From: Salipiger sp. IMCC34102
Lineage (GTDB): Bacteria; Pseudomonadota; Alphaproteobacteria; Rhodobacterales; Rhodobacteraceae
DNA length: 64,000 nt
Assembly (NCBI RefSeq): GCF_004145405.1
Contig: NZ_SELQ01000006.1
Coordinates: 62,001-126,000, forward strand
Direction: 5' to 3'
The translations under genes and the position numbers were made by a program. Numbering within the stretch: the stretch's first letter is position 1; each line of letters opens with the position of its first letter. Under the pieces are notes generated by a model. That model searched no databases and was not told where the DNA came from. It saw only the letters and a program-made list of their open reading frames with translations. Of the stretch, positions 46,796-54,658 are shown one piece after another.

Positions 46796-46853
46796 TCCGC
46801 AACTACTGAGGTTGCGGATTTTCCGCAACTCCAACTGTTACGCAACTTGCGGG
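46796..46853. promoter_or_regulatory. Repeated GTTGCGGA/TCCGCAAC operator cluster
   Basis: The 101-base gap between divergent COG0523 and Rrf2 genes contains TCCGCAAC (46796-46803), then GTTGCGGA-TTT-TCCGCAAC (46811-46829, perfect 8-base arms), then CGCAACTTGCG (46841-46851, perfect 5-1-5). At least three half-sites share the core TTGCGG. A dimeric regulator, most simply the adjacent Rrf2 protein, could bind here and control both genes. This does not look like the usual alphaproteobacterial Zur box. Confidence 0.65.
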
Positions 46854-46864
46854 ATTTTCATTCC

Positions 46865-47284
46865 TTGAAACGCAACAGCCGTCTGTCCCTTGCCCTTCAT
46901 ACGCTTGGCCACATGGCGGGGCAGCCGGATCGCATCCGAAAATCAGCCGACATCGCCGCTCACGCAGGGACGAACCCCGTGGTCGTGCGCCGCGTCTTGG
47001 GAAGCCTGCGCCAGGCCGGGCTTCTCGTCTCCGAATCGGGCCACTCGGGCGGCTGGCGGCTGGCCCGCCCACCGGAGGAGATCACGCTCGCCGACGTCTA
47101 CCTGGCGCTGGACGAACGCCTGGCCGCGCCGGATGCGGAGGAAGAACCCCATGATTGCACCGTGGCCCACGCGTTTCACCACCGCGTTTCCACCGTGATG
47201 GCCGAGGTCGAGCAATCCCTGATCCAGAAGCTCGGCAAGACGACGATCTTCGAGATCCGCGAAACGGCCACTGACCTGTCTTGA
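46865..47284 (+). CDS. Rrf2-family transcriptional regulator (139 aa)
   Basis: The winged helix starts L-K-R-N-S-R-L-S-L-A-L-H-T-L-G-H-M-A from a TTG (46865). The first ATG would delete helix 1, and further upstream starts run into the operator repeats. S-A-D-I-A-A-H-A-G-T-N-P-V-V-V-R-R-V-L is the recognition helix; S-G-G-W-R-L-A-R is the wing. Instead of the three Cys that hold an Fe-S cluster in IscR, NsrR and RirA there is a single Cys98 in H96-D-C98 with H102, H105 and H106 close by, which suggests direct metal sensing. Ribosome binding site weak. Confidence 0.85.
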   Translation: MKRNSRLSLALHTLGHMAGQPDRIRKSADIAAHAGTNPVVVRRVLGSLRQAGLLVSESGHSGGWRLARPPEEITLADVYLALDERLAAPDAEEEPHDCTVAHAFHHRVSTVMAEVEQSLIQKLGKTTIFEIRETATDLS

Positions 47285-47649
47285 GGGCCGGCAAGGGCCG
47301 GTCCTGGTGAAGAGTCGAACGGTCTTTGCAGGATGTCCGGACAACCCGGCTCATAGCATCAGGGACGATGCACGGTGTTGGTGCTGAAACTTGCATGCCG
47401 GTCGAAATTTTTTTCGGCAGAGAGAAGCCTAGTGAATCCGAGCCACTTAGCGGCGGCGAGCGCCTCAAACCCTCGTGTCGAAAACGGTTGAATTTTCACC
47501 GTTGGCCTCTCCTGAGACGAGCGCTGTAAATGGGCCGGCTCCTTTTCGCACTGCGGGCAAAGCCGAAGGTCGATAAGGTGAGGATACGCGCGACCGCCAT
47601 ACGATGCGATCTCGTGGTCCGATGTGAAAGCGGTCGGTATCGCGTCTGC
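47285..47649. other. Convergent intergenic region
   Basis: 365 bases between the Rrf2 gene and the convergent GlxA-type gene. An AACGGT/ACCGTT stem of six bases (47483-47503) is the only structure noted; it could be a weak terminator. No gene recognised. Confidence 0.4.
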
Positions 47650-48591
47650 TCACGCCCGGAATCTCAAGCGGTACTCTCCCGGCGTCAGCCCGACGATCCG
47701 ATGGAAGATCTTGCGGAAGGCGCCAGCGTCGGCATAGCCGACCTCCCAGGCAATCCGCTCGATCGGCAGTCGGTTGAATTGCAACAACTCCTGCGCCTTC
47801 GCGACCCGCAGGCGCTGCGCGTAAGCCGTTGTGGTCAGGCCAGTCGCTTTCTGGAAGCGACGCAGGAGGGTGCGCTGTTCCAGCCCGGCCGCCTTCGCGA
47901 GAACCGCCAGACGCGCATCGCGCCCCTGGTTCGCTTGCAGGACGTGTTGCGCCTTGAGCACGGCCGCATCACCATGGGTCAGTCGGGGTGCAAAGCCACT
48001 GTAATAGCGCTGCTCGCGGCCCGGAGGATCGACGAGCATCATCCGCGCCGTCCGTCCCATGACCACGGGGCCAAGGAAACGGTCCACCAGTTTCAAACCG
48101 AGGTCCGTCCACGACATCAGTCCACCTGCCGACAGTATGTCACCCCCGTCGATGATCAGCCGGTCGGTGTCGAGCACCACGTCAGGGAACCGCGCACGAA
48201 AAGCGTCGGCGTAGACCCAATGGGTCGTGACGGTCCGTCCCGCCAGAAGCCCGGTCTCGGCCAGGAGGAACGCGCCGCCGCAGACCGAGGCGAGCGTCGC
48301 ACCCGCGTCGTGACAGGCGTGCAGCCAGTCAGCCAGCGGCGCGGCGATCACGGGCGGAATGGGCTCCTCCAAGGAGGGAGGAAGGATCAGGACGTGGCTC
48401 GTATCCTGCCCCTTCGCCAGTTCGGCCGCCCCGTTCATCTGTGGGTCGATGGTCCTGACCTGCAGACGAGGTGCACCTTCCCCCGCACGCTCCGCTAGGT
48501 CACTGGCGATCTTGAACAGGTCCGCCATCCCCATCGCCGCAGAGAGCTGTGCACCGGGATAGAGAACGATACCGATCCTGATCTCGTCCAT
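47650..48591 (-). CDS. GlxA-type transcriptional regulator (DJ-1/PfpI plus AraC)
   Basis: 313 aa. The N-terminal amidotransferase-like domain (about 1-190) has I-G-I-V-L-Y-P-G-A near 6 and the nucleophile-elbow-like region S-V-C-G-G-A-F-L-L-A-E-T-G-L-L-A-G near 100. The AraC-type double HTH (about 215-313) holds R-T-L-L-R-R-F-Q-K-A-T-G near 247 and A-W-E-V-G-Y-A-D-A-G-A-F-R-K-I-F near 284-299, then G-L-T-P-G-E-Y-R. Divergent from the cysteine hydrolase 100 bases away, which it may control. Confidence 0.92.
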   Translation of the reverse strand: MDEIRIGIVLYPGAQLSAAMGMADLFKIASDLAERAGEGAPRLQVRTIDPQMNGAAELAKGQDTSHVLILPPSLEEPIPPVIAAPLADWLHACHDAGATLASVCGGAFLLAETGLLAGRTVTTHWVYADAFRARFPDVVLDTDRLIIDGGDILSAGGLMSWTDLGLKLVDRFLGPVVMGRTARMMLVDPPGREQRYYSGFAPRLTHGDAAVLKAQHVLQANQGRDARLAVLAKAAGLEQRTLLRRFQKATGLTTTAYAQRLRVAKAQELLQFNRLPIERIAWEVGYADAGAFRKIFHRIVGLTPGEYRLRFRA

Positions 48592-48691
48592 TTGTCGGTA
48601 TTGCCCCGGGTTCTGTCGATTGCGCCAATGGCGGTCGATCTAGATCCGGGCCAGATCGAAGACAAGAAACGTGCACTCTGAAAGGTTTTCC

Positions 48692-49234
48692 ATGTCCAAG
48701 CGCGCCATCGTCGTGATCGACCTCCAGAACGAATACTGGCCTGACGGTAACCTGCCGCTCGAAGGCATCGATGCCGCTGCAGCGAATGCCGCCCGCGTGA
48801 TCGCACACGGCCGCGCGGTGGGCGATCTGATCGTTAACGTGCGTCACGAGATGCCGGGGGCCCCGGTCTTCGTCCCCGGTTCGACGGGTGTCGAGATCCA
48901 CGAAGCCGTCACCCCCGGCCCGGGCGAACCGGTCATCACCAAGAACTTTCCGAACGCCTTCCGCGAGACCGGCCTTCAGGAACTGCTCGTCGAGAAGGGC
49001 ATCGAGGAGGTCATCGTCATCGGAGCCATGAGTCACATGTGCATCGACGCGACGACCCGGGCCGCCAACGATCTTGGCTACAAAACGGTCACGATCCACG
49101 ATGCCTGTGCCACGCGCGAATTGGTATTCGACGGCATGACCGTGCCTGCGGACAAGGTCCATGCGGCGATCATGGCGGCGCTCGCCTTCTTCTACGGAGA
49201 GGTCATCTCGACCGCCGACTTTGCCGGACGGTGA
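48692..49234 (+). CDS. Isochorismatase-like cysteine hydrolase (180 aa)
   Basis: Start ATG 48692 with AAAGG before it; an upstream in-frame start is not needed. The catalytic triad is readable: Asp in V-I-D-L-Q-N-E-Y near 8-13, Lys in I-T-K-N-F-P-N-A-F near 84, and Cys in G-A-M-S-H-M-C-I-D-A-T-T-R near 116. Members hydrolyse nicotinamide, N-carbamoylsarcosine or isochorismate; the substrate is not decided. Divergent from a GlxA-type regulator, a common pairing. Confidence 0.9.
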   Translation: MSKRAIVVIDLQNEYWPDGNLPLEGIDAAAANAARVIAHGRAVGDLIVNVRHEMPGAPVFVPGSTGVEIHEAVTPGPGEPVITKNFPNAFRETGLQELLVEKGIEEVIVIGAMSHMCIDATTRAANDLGYKTVTIHDACATRELVFDGMTVPADKVHAAIMAALAFFYGEVISTADFAGR

Positions 49235-49539
49235 ACCAAAGGAACTCGTGGCCCACGGGGCGACGTCATACGTCGCCCCGCCCGCACCGCGCCAGGATCC
49301 GGGCCTGCAACGCCACCGCATCCGCTACGAGGGCATGAACGATACGAAGGCAGCGCTCGGGCACGGTGGGACCCGAAAGACTCTCACCGCCATTCAAGGT
49401 CATCCGACCCACTGAAACGGCTCGAGCGGCCAACTAACCATTGGAATCGTCCAATGGCCAGCTTTTGGTTGTCATAATGGACAAATGACCCCGAAAATGG
49501 TCAATAATTGGTGGTCGCTTCACACACCTTACCCGAAAC
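49235..49539. other. Convergent intergenic region with two inverted repeats
   Basis: 305 bases after the hydrolase gene and after nrdJ (both end here). A perfect 10-base stem with 3-base loop (GGGGCGACGT/ACGTCGCCCC, 49257-49279) is probably the hydrolase terminator. A second perfect repeat, CCATTGGA-ATCG-TCCAATGG (49438-49457), with TAATGGACAAATGACC-like words nearby, is unexplained. No coding frame credible. Confidence 0.5.
49257..49279 (+). terminator. 10-bp hairpin after the cysteine hydrolase
   Basis: Perfect stem GGGGCGACGT / ACGTCGCCCC with loop CAT, 22 bases past the stop codon. No T run follows. Confidence 0.5.
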
Positions 49540-51801
49540 CTACCCGCACTTGGAGTAACCGCAACTGGCGCAGGTCACGCACCCCTCCACCATCCGCAGT
49601 TCGTAGCTGCCGCAATTGGAGCAGGCCTTGCCGCGAGGGGGGGAGAGCGGGGTGACTTCGGCGGTCGGGTCGCTCTTCAGGCCTGCTCCCTCGCCCGACA
49701 AGAAGCCGGTCGCGATCATGTGGCGCTCGATCACCCCGCCGATGGCGGCCAGGATGCTGGGCACGTACTTGCCCTTGACCCAGGCCCCGCCCCGCGGGTC
49801 GAAGACGGCTTTCAGTTCCTCCACCACGAAGGAGACGTCGCCCCCGCGTCGGAACACGGCGGAGATCATCCGCGTCAGGGCGACGGTCCAGGCGAAATGC
49901 TCCATGTTCTTGGAGTTGATGAAGACCTCGAACGGACGACGGTGGCCCGCCACGACCAGGTCGTTGACGGTGATGTAGATCGCGTGCTCGCTGTCGGGCC
50001 ATTTCAGCTTGTAGGTCGCGCCTTCCAGTTCCTGCGGGCGGTCGAGCGGTTCGGACATGTAGATCACGTCGCCCGAATGGGTGTCGTCGACCTGTTCCTG
50101 CGGCTCAGGGCTGACCGAGAGCACGGAGCCCGTCACCGCGTTGGGGCGGTAGGTGGTGCAGCCTTTGCAGCCCTGGTCCCAGGCGGCCATGTAGACCTCC
50201 TTGAAGTCTTCGAAGCCGATATCCTCGGGGCAATTGATGGTCTTCGAAATGCTGGAATCGACCCAGGCCTGCGCCGCCGCCTGCATCCGGACGTGGTCCA
50301 GCGGCGCCAGCGTCTGCGCGTTCACGAAGTAATCCGGCAAGGGGGCGTCGCCGTGCAGGTCGCGCCACATCTGCACGGCGTAGTCCACGACCTCCTCCTC
50401 GGTGCGCGCGCCGTCCTTCTGCAGCACCTTGCGGGTGTAGGCGTAGGCGAAGACCGGCTCGATCCCCGACGAGACGTTGCCCGCGTAGAGGCTGATCGTC
50501 CCCGTGGGTGCGATCGACGTCAGCAGCGCGTTGCGGATGCCATGGGCCCGGATCGCCTCGCGGACGTCGTCGTCCATCGACTGCATGGTGCCGGAGGCGA
50601 GGAACGCCTCCGCATCGAAGAGCGGGAAGGCCCCCTTCTCCTTGGCCAATTGCACCGAGGCCAGGTAGGCGGCGCGGGCAATGGCGTGCAACCAGCGCTC
50701 CGTCCGACGCGCCGCCTCCTCGGAGCCGTAGCGCAGGCCGACCATCAATAGCGCATCCGCAAGCCCGGTCACCCCAAGGCCGATCCGCCGCTTCGCGCGG
50801 GCTTCGGCGGCCTGCGCCTCCAGCGGGAACTGGCTGGCGTCGACGGTATTGTCCATCATCCGCACGGCGGTGGAGACGAGATCCGACAGCGCCGCCTCGT
50901 CGAGACCCGCATCCGCGCCGAAGGGATCGGTGACCAGCCGCGCGAGGTTCACCGACCCCAGCAGGCAGGCGCCATAGGGGGGCAACGGTTGTTCGCCGCA
51001 AGGATTGGTCGCGGCGATCGTTTCGCAGTAGCTGAGGTTGTTGGCGGCGTTGATCCGGTCGATGAAGATCACGCCGGGTTCGGCCACCTCGTAGGTCGAC
51101 TTCATGATGGCGTCCCACAGATCCCGCGCCTTGACCGTGCGATAGACGGTGCCGTCGAACACGAGGTCCCAGTCGGATCCGAACTTCACGGCCGCCATGA
51201 AGGGATCGGTCACCAGCACCGACATGTTGAACATCCGCAGCCGGGCCGCATCGTGCTTGGCGGTGATGAAATCCTCGACGTCGGGGTGGTCGCAGCGCAT
51301 GGTCGCCATCATCGCGCCGCGACGGGACCCCGCGGACATGATGGTACGGCACATCGCGTCCCAGACGTCCATGAACGACAACGGGCCCGAGGCATCCGCC
51401 GCAACCCCCTTCACCGCAGCACCCTTGGGCCGGATGGTCGAGAAATCGTAACCGATCCCGCCACCCTGCTGCATCGTCAGCGCGGCCTCCTTGAGCATGT
51501 CGAAGATGCCGCCCATGTCGTCGGGCACCGTGCCCATGACGAAGCAGTTGAACAGCGTCACCTTGCGCGCCGTGCCGGCCCCCGCGGTGATCCGCCCCGC
51601 GGGTAGGAACTTGAATCCTTCGAGGGCCGCGTAGAACCGGTCGCTCCAGGTCGCGGGATCCTCCTCGACCGCGGCCAGGGCGTTCGCGATGCGCCTCCAG
51701 CTGTCTTCGACGGTCGTATCGATGGGTGTGCCGTCCGCCTCCTTGAAGCGGTACTTCATGTCCCAGATCTGCTCTGCGATGGGGGCGCTGAAGGGGGTCA
51801 T
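49540..51801 (-). CDS. nrdJ: Adenosylcobalamin-dependent (class II) ribonucleotide reductase
   Basis: 753 aa from ATG 51801 with GAGGA upstream (a TTG two codons earlier is less likely). Class II landmarks: F-N-C-F-V near 88, N-P-C-G-E-Q-P-L near 269 with the catalytic Cys/Glu, I-A-P-T-G-T-I-S near 440, S-S-I-S-K-T-I-N near 518, and a C-terminal zinc-ribbon tail (C-x2-C ... C-x2-C, from about residue 726) ending C-G-Y-S-K-C-G. It makes deoxyribonucleotides with B12, independent of oxygen. The btu operon in this window provides the cofactor. Confidence 0.96.
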   Translation of the reverse strand: MTPFSAPIAEQIWDMKYRFKEADGTPIDTTVEDSWRRIANALAAVEEDPATWSDRFYAALEGFKFLPAGRITAGAGTARKVTLFNCFVMGTVPDDMGGIFDMLKEAALTMQQGGGIGYDFSTIRPKGAAVKGVAADASGPLSFMDVWDAMCRTIMSAGSRRGAMMATMRCDHPDVEDFITAKHDAARLRMFNMSVLVTDPFMAAVKFGSDWDLVFDGTVYRTVKARDLWDAIMKSTYEVAEPGVIFIDRINAANNLSYCETIAATNPCGEQPLPPYGACLLGSVNLARLVTDPFGADAGLDEAALSDLVSTAVRMMDNTVDASQFPLEAQAAEARAKRRIGLGVTGLADALLMVGLRYGSEEAARRTERWLHAIARAAYLASVQLAKEKGAFPLFDAEAFLASGTMQSMDDDVREAIRAHGIRNALLTSIAPTGTISLYAGNVSSGIEPVFAYAYTRKVLQKDGARTEEEVVDYAVQMWRDLHGDAPLPDYFVNAQTLAPLDHVRMQAAAQAWVDSSISKTINCPEDIGFEDFKEVYMAAWDQGCKGCTTYRPNAVTGSVLSVSPEPQEQVDDTHSGDVIYMSEPLDRPQELEGATYKLKWPDSEHAIYITVNDLVVAGHRRPFEVFINSKNMEHFAWTVALTRMISAVFRRGGDVSFVVEELKAVFDPRGGAWVKGKYVPSILAAIGGVIERHMIATGFLSGEGAGLKSDPTAEVTPLSPPRGKACSNCGSYELRMVEGCVTCASCGYSKCG

Positions 51802-51891
51802 GGGCAATCCTCGGACAAAGGTCGGGGTCAGATCGATCTGGAAGAATCGCGGCGGAGGCCTATCTTAGCAACAGCATCTAGGGGTGAACAA

Positions 51892-52323
51892 GTGACGAAC
51901 ACCGTAAATCTGGTGAAGCTTTCGGTCGGGACGGAAACGGTGGATGGCCTGCTCGACTGGCAGACCCGGCGCTCGAAGCAGGTATCTGATGGCCAGTATT
52001 ACCACATCACCCGCATGTGGCCCAAGCGCGCGGACGAGCTGCTGAACGGCGGGTCGATCTACTGGGTCATCAAGGGCGTGATCCTCGCCCGTCAGCGCGT
52101 CACGGATCTGCGGGAGATCATCGGAAACGACGGCATCCGGCGCTGCGGCCTCGTGCTCGACAAGGACGTCGTCCGCGTGGCGGCCACACCGCGCAAGGCC
52201 TTCCAGGGGTGGCGATACCTTGCCCCCGACGATGCACCGCCCGACGTCGCAGCAAACCGCCAGGCCGAGGAACCGCTCCCCCCCGCCCTGTCCAAGGCGC
52301 TGGCCGACATCGGCGTGAGGTAG
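51892..52323 (+). CDS. DUF1489 family protein (143 aa)
   Basis: GTG start (51892) with AGGGG before it. Text V-N-L-V-K-L-S-V-G-x-E-x-V-D-G-L-L-D-W-Q and W-V-I-K-G-V-I-L-A-R-Q-R-V-T-D-L matches the DUF1489 family, conserved in alphaproteobacteria. No known function. Lies divergently from nrdJ. Confidence 0.82.
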   Translation: MTNTVNLVKLSVGTETVDGLLDWQTRRSKQVSDGQYYHITRMWPKRADELLNGGSIYWVIKGVILARQRVTDLREIIGNDGIRRCGLVLDKDVVRVAATPRKAFQGWRYLAPDDAPPDVAANRQAEEPLPPALSKALADIGVR

Positions 52324-52383
52324 CCCCGCGTCACGCGTGACAGCAACGAACCCGCGTGGCAGGCTTCCCTGACGGAGGAGCCC

Positions 52384-53937
52384 ATGCACATCTATCCCAA
52401 CAAGTTCGACGACGTCCCCCTGCGCGACGTCTCCATCACCGAAGCGGTCTTCGAGGGGCTGGAGGCCCGCCCCGACGAGGTCGTCCTGACCGACGGTCCC
52501 ACGGGCCGGACCCTGACCGCGGCGAAGTTCATGACCCAGGTCCGGACTCTCGCCGGGGGTCTGAAGGCGGCGGGTTTCGGGCCAGGCAAGGTCCTTGGCC
52601 TGATGGCGCCGAACATCCCCGAATACTGCGTCGTCTTCCATGCCGCGGCCTTCGCGGGGGGCACCGTGACGACGATCAACCCGACCTATACGGCCCTTGA
52701 AGTGCGCCATCAGTTGACCGACAGCGAAGCCGATCTGCTGGTCACCGTCGCGGCCTTCGCCGAGACCGCGCGGGAGGCGATGGAAGGGACCGATTGCCGC
52801 GATCTCTACGCCATCGGCGACGCCGTCGGGGCCACATCGCTGACTGCGCTGATGGGCGATCCCATGACCGCGCAAGTCCCCGTCGACCTCGACCGCCATA
52901 CGGTCGTGCTGCCCTATTCCTCGGGCACCACGGGTCTGCCGAAGGGCGTGCGGTTGAGCCACCGTAACCTCGTGGTGAACGTGGACCAGATCATCCGGGG
53001 TGCCGGTTTCGAACCCGGGGAGATCGCGGCGGCGTTCCTGCCGTTCTTTCACATCTACGGGATGACCGTGCTGATGAACGTTCACCTCGCCGGTGGCGGC
53101 GCACTGGTCACCCTGCCACGCTTCGACCTGGATCTGTTCCTGAGGGTCAGCCAGGACCACGGGGCGCGCCGTCTTTGGGTCGTCCCGCCCGTGGCACTGG
53201 CGCTGGCCAAGCACCCGCTTGTAGACGACTTCGACCTGTCATCGGTCACACAGACCTTCTGCGGCGCGGCCCCACTGGGGGCGGACCTGTCGAACGCCGT
53301 AAGCGCTCGTCTGAATTGCATCAGCCTGCAAGGCTACGGCATGACGGAGATGTCGCCGGTCAGCCACCTCTGCCCCGAAGACGACGCCAAGCCGGGGTCG
53401 TCCGGTATCGCCGCCCCCAACGTCCAGTGCCGCATCGTCGATTCCGAAACCGGGCGCGACGTCGAACCGGGCACGGAAGGCGAGTTGTGGATCAAGGGCC
53501 CCAACGTCATGCAGGGCTACCTCAACAACGATGCGGCCACCGCCGCGACCATCGTCGAGGGCGGCTGGCTGCGCACCGGCGACATCAGCCGCATCGACGC
53601 GGACGGGCATATGTTCGTGGTCGATCGCCTGAAGGAGCTCATCAAGTACAAGGGGTTCCAGGTCGCGCCGGCGGAGCTGGAGGCGACGATCGTGGCCATG
53701 GACGGCATTACCGACGTGGCCGTCATCGGCTTGCCCGACCCGGATGCCGGCGAGCTGCCGATGGCCTTCGTGATCGAAGGCGAGAACGCCCCGACGGACG
53801 ATCAGATCAAGGCGCATCTTGCCGCGACGTTGTCCTCCTACAAGCAGGTCCACCGGATCGAGCGAGTGGACGAAATTCCCAAGAGCGCCTCTGGCAAGAT
53901 CCTGCGACGCCTTCTGCGGGATCGCGTTACCGAATAG
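52384..53937 (+). CDS. AMP-forming acyl-CoA ligase, 4-coumarate--CoA ligase type
   Basis: 517 aa ANL enzyme. A3 core S-S-G-T-T-G-L-P-K-G-V near 178-188, A5 G-Y-G-M-T-E near 319, A7 G-W-L-R-T-G-D-I near 398, A8 R-L-K-E-L-I-K-Y-K-G-F-Q-V near 416-428, and the catalytic Lys in S-A-S-G-K-I-L-R-R near 505. It activates an aromatic or medium-chain acid; the exact acid is not fixed. GGAGGAG precedes the start. Confidence 0.9.
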   Translation: MHIYPNKFDDVPLRDVSITEAVFEGLEARPDEVVLTDGPTGRTLTAAKFMTQVRTLAGGLKAAGFGPGKVLGLMAPNIPEYCVVFHAAAFAGGTVTTINPTYTALEVRHQLTDSEADLLVTVAAFAETAREAMEGTDCRDLYAIGDAVGATSLTALMGDPMTAQVPVDLDRHTVVLPYSSGTTGLPKGVRLSHRNLVVNVDQIIRGAGFEPGEIAAAFLPFFHIYGMTVLMNVHLAGGGALVTLPRFDLDLFLRVSQDHGARRLWVVPPVALALAKHPLVDDFDLSSVTQTFCGAAPLGADLSNAVSARLNCISLQGYGMTEMSPVSHLCPEDDAKPGSSGIAAPNVQCRIVDSETGRDVEPGTEGELWIKGPNVMQGYLNNDAATAATIVEGGWLRTGDISRIDADGHMFVVDRLKELIKYKGFQVAPAELEATIVAMDGITDVAVIGLPDPDAGELPMAFVIEGENAPTDDQIKAHLAATLSSYKQVHRIERVDEIPKSASGKILRRLLRDRVTE

Positions 53938-54015
53938 AGACCGGTCGCGCGCCGCAAGCCCCTCTCGCCGGGGCGGTCTGACAAGGGGCGCTTTGGCGCC
54001 ATGACCCGACGCAGG

Positions 54016-54594
54016 CTAGCGCCGGGGTCCCAGCCGGGACGACAGCTCGGCGAATGCCTCGTCGAGCAGGGCCGCCAGTGTCTGTCCGGTGGTCTCCGCC
54101 CAGCGGGAAATGCACCTGTCCAGCAACGCCACCGCGGCGGCGGCCACCATCTCCGCGGCGAACCTGCCCTCTCCTTGCTCGACCATTTCGTCGACCAGCC
54201 GCTCGATCTGTTCCATGCGCGCACGGCGCAGGCGATCGCCCAGTTCGGGATGGTCCCGCACCATGAGGATCCGGGCCCGCACGCGTTCGGCATCCGCTTC
54301 GGCGCTCGTGACTGACGGCTCGAAGGCCGCACGTATTCGATCCCACAAGGACTGCGACGACGTGGCGTCCGCGAAGGCCGCCGCGAAGGCGGACGTGGGT
54401 TCGACCATCGCCGCGACGGCGACTTCGTCCTTCGAGCCGAGGTAACGGAAGAATGTCGCCCGCGAAACGCCGACCCCTTTCGCCAATTCCTCGACCGTCA
54501 GGGCATCATAGCCGTGCCGCACCATCAGATCGAACGCCGCAACCGCCAGTTCGGTGCGTTTGATATCACGCGTACGCGTCTTGAGATCTTGCAT
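54016..54594 (-). CDS. TetR-family regulator
   Basis: 192 aa. N-terminal HTH L-A-V-A-A-F-D-L-M-V-R-H-G-Y-D-A-L-T then L-A-K-G-V-G-V-S-R-A-T-F-F-R-Y-L-G-S-K near 38-56. The ligand domain is helical and variable. Divergent from an MFS pump across a gap with two similar operator-like sites, so it probably represses the pump and itself until a drug-like ligand binds. Confidence 0.9.
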   Translation of the reverse strand: MQDLKTRTRDIKRTELAVAAFDLMVRHGYDALTVEELAKGVGVSRATFFRYLGSKDEVAVAAMVEPTSAFAAAFADATSSQSLWDRIRAAFEPSVTSAEADAERVRARILMVRDHPELGDRLRRARMEQIERLVDEMVEQGEGRFAAEMVAAAAVALLDRCISRWAETTGQTLAALLDEAFAELSSRLGPRR

Positions 54595-54610
54595 GTCCCC
54601 CTCCCTTTTT

Positions 54611-54642
54611 GATACTCAGTCTCACAAAAGATACTCAATATC
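54611..54642. promoter_or_regulatory. Paired operator-like sites between TetR and MFS genes
   Basis: GATACTCAGTCTC (54611-54623) and GATACTCAATATC (54630-54642) are near-palindromic copies starting 19 bases apart, about two DNA turns, in the 64-base divergent gap. Confidence 0.6.
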
Positions 54643-54658
54643 AATCGGAAAGCATCCG

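Noticed and set aside
46796-46853. Zur box
   Set aside because: The repeats are GC-rich TTGCGG; they do not match the AT-rich GTTATA-type Zur palindrome I know for alphaproteobacteria.
46751-46864. Upstream start for the Rrf2 gene
   Set aside because: Would translate the operator repeats; the family begins at L/M-K-R-N-S-R-L, given by TTG 46865.
47285-47649. tRNA or small RNA in the convergent gap
   Set aside because: No cloverleaf pattern or T-loop found; only a weak stem.
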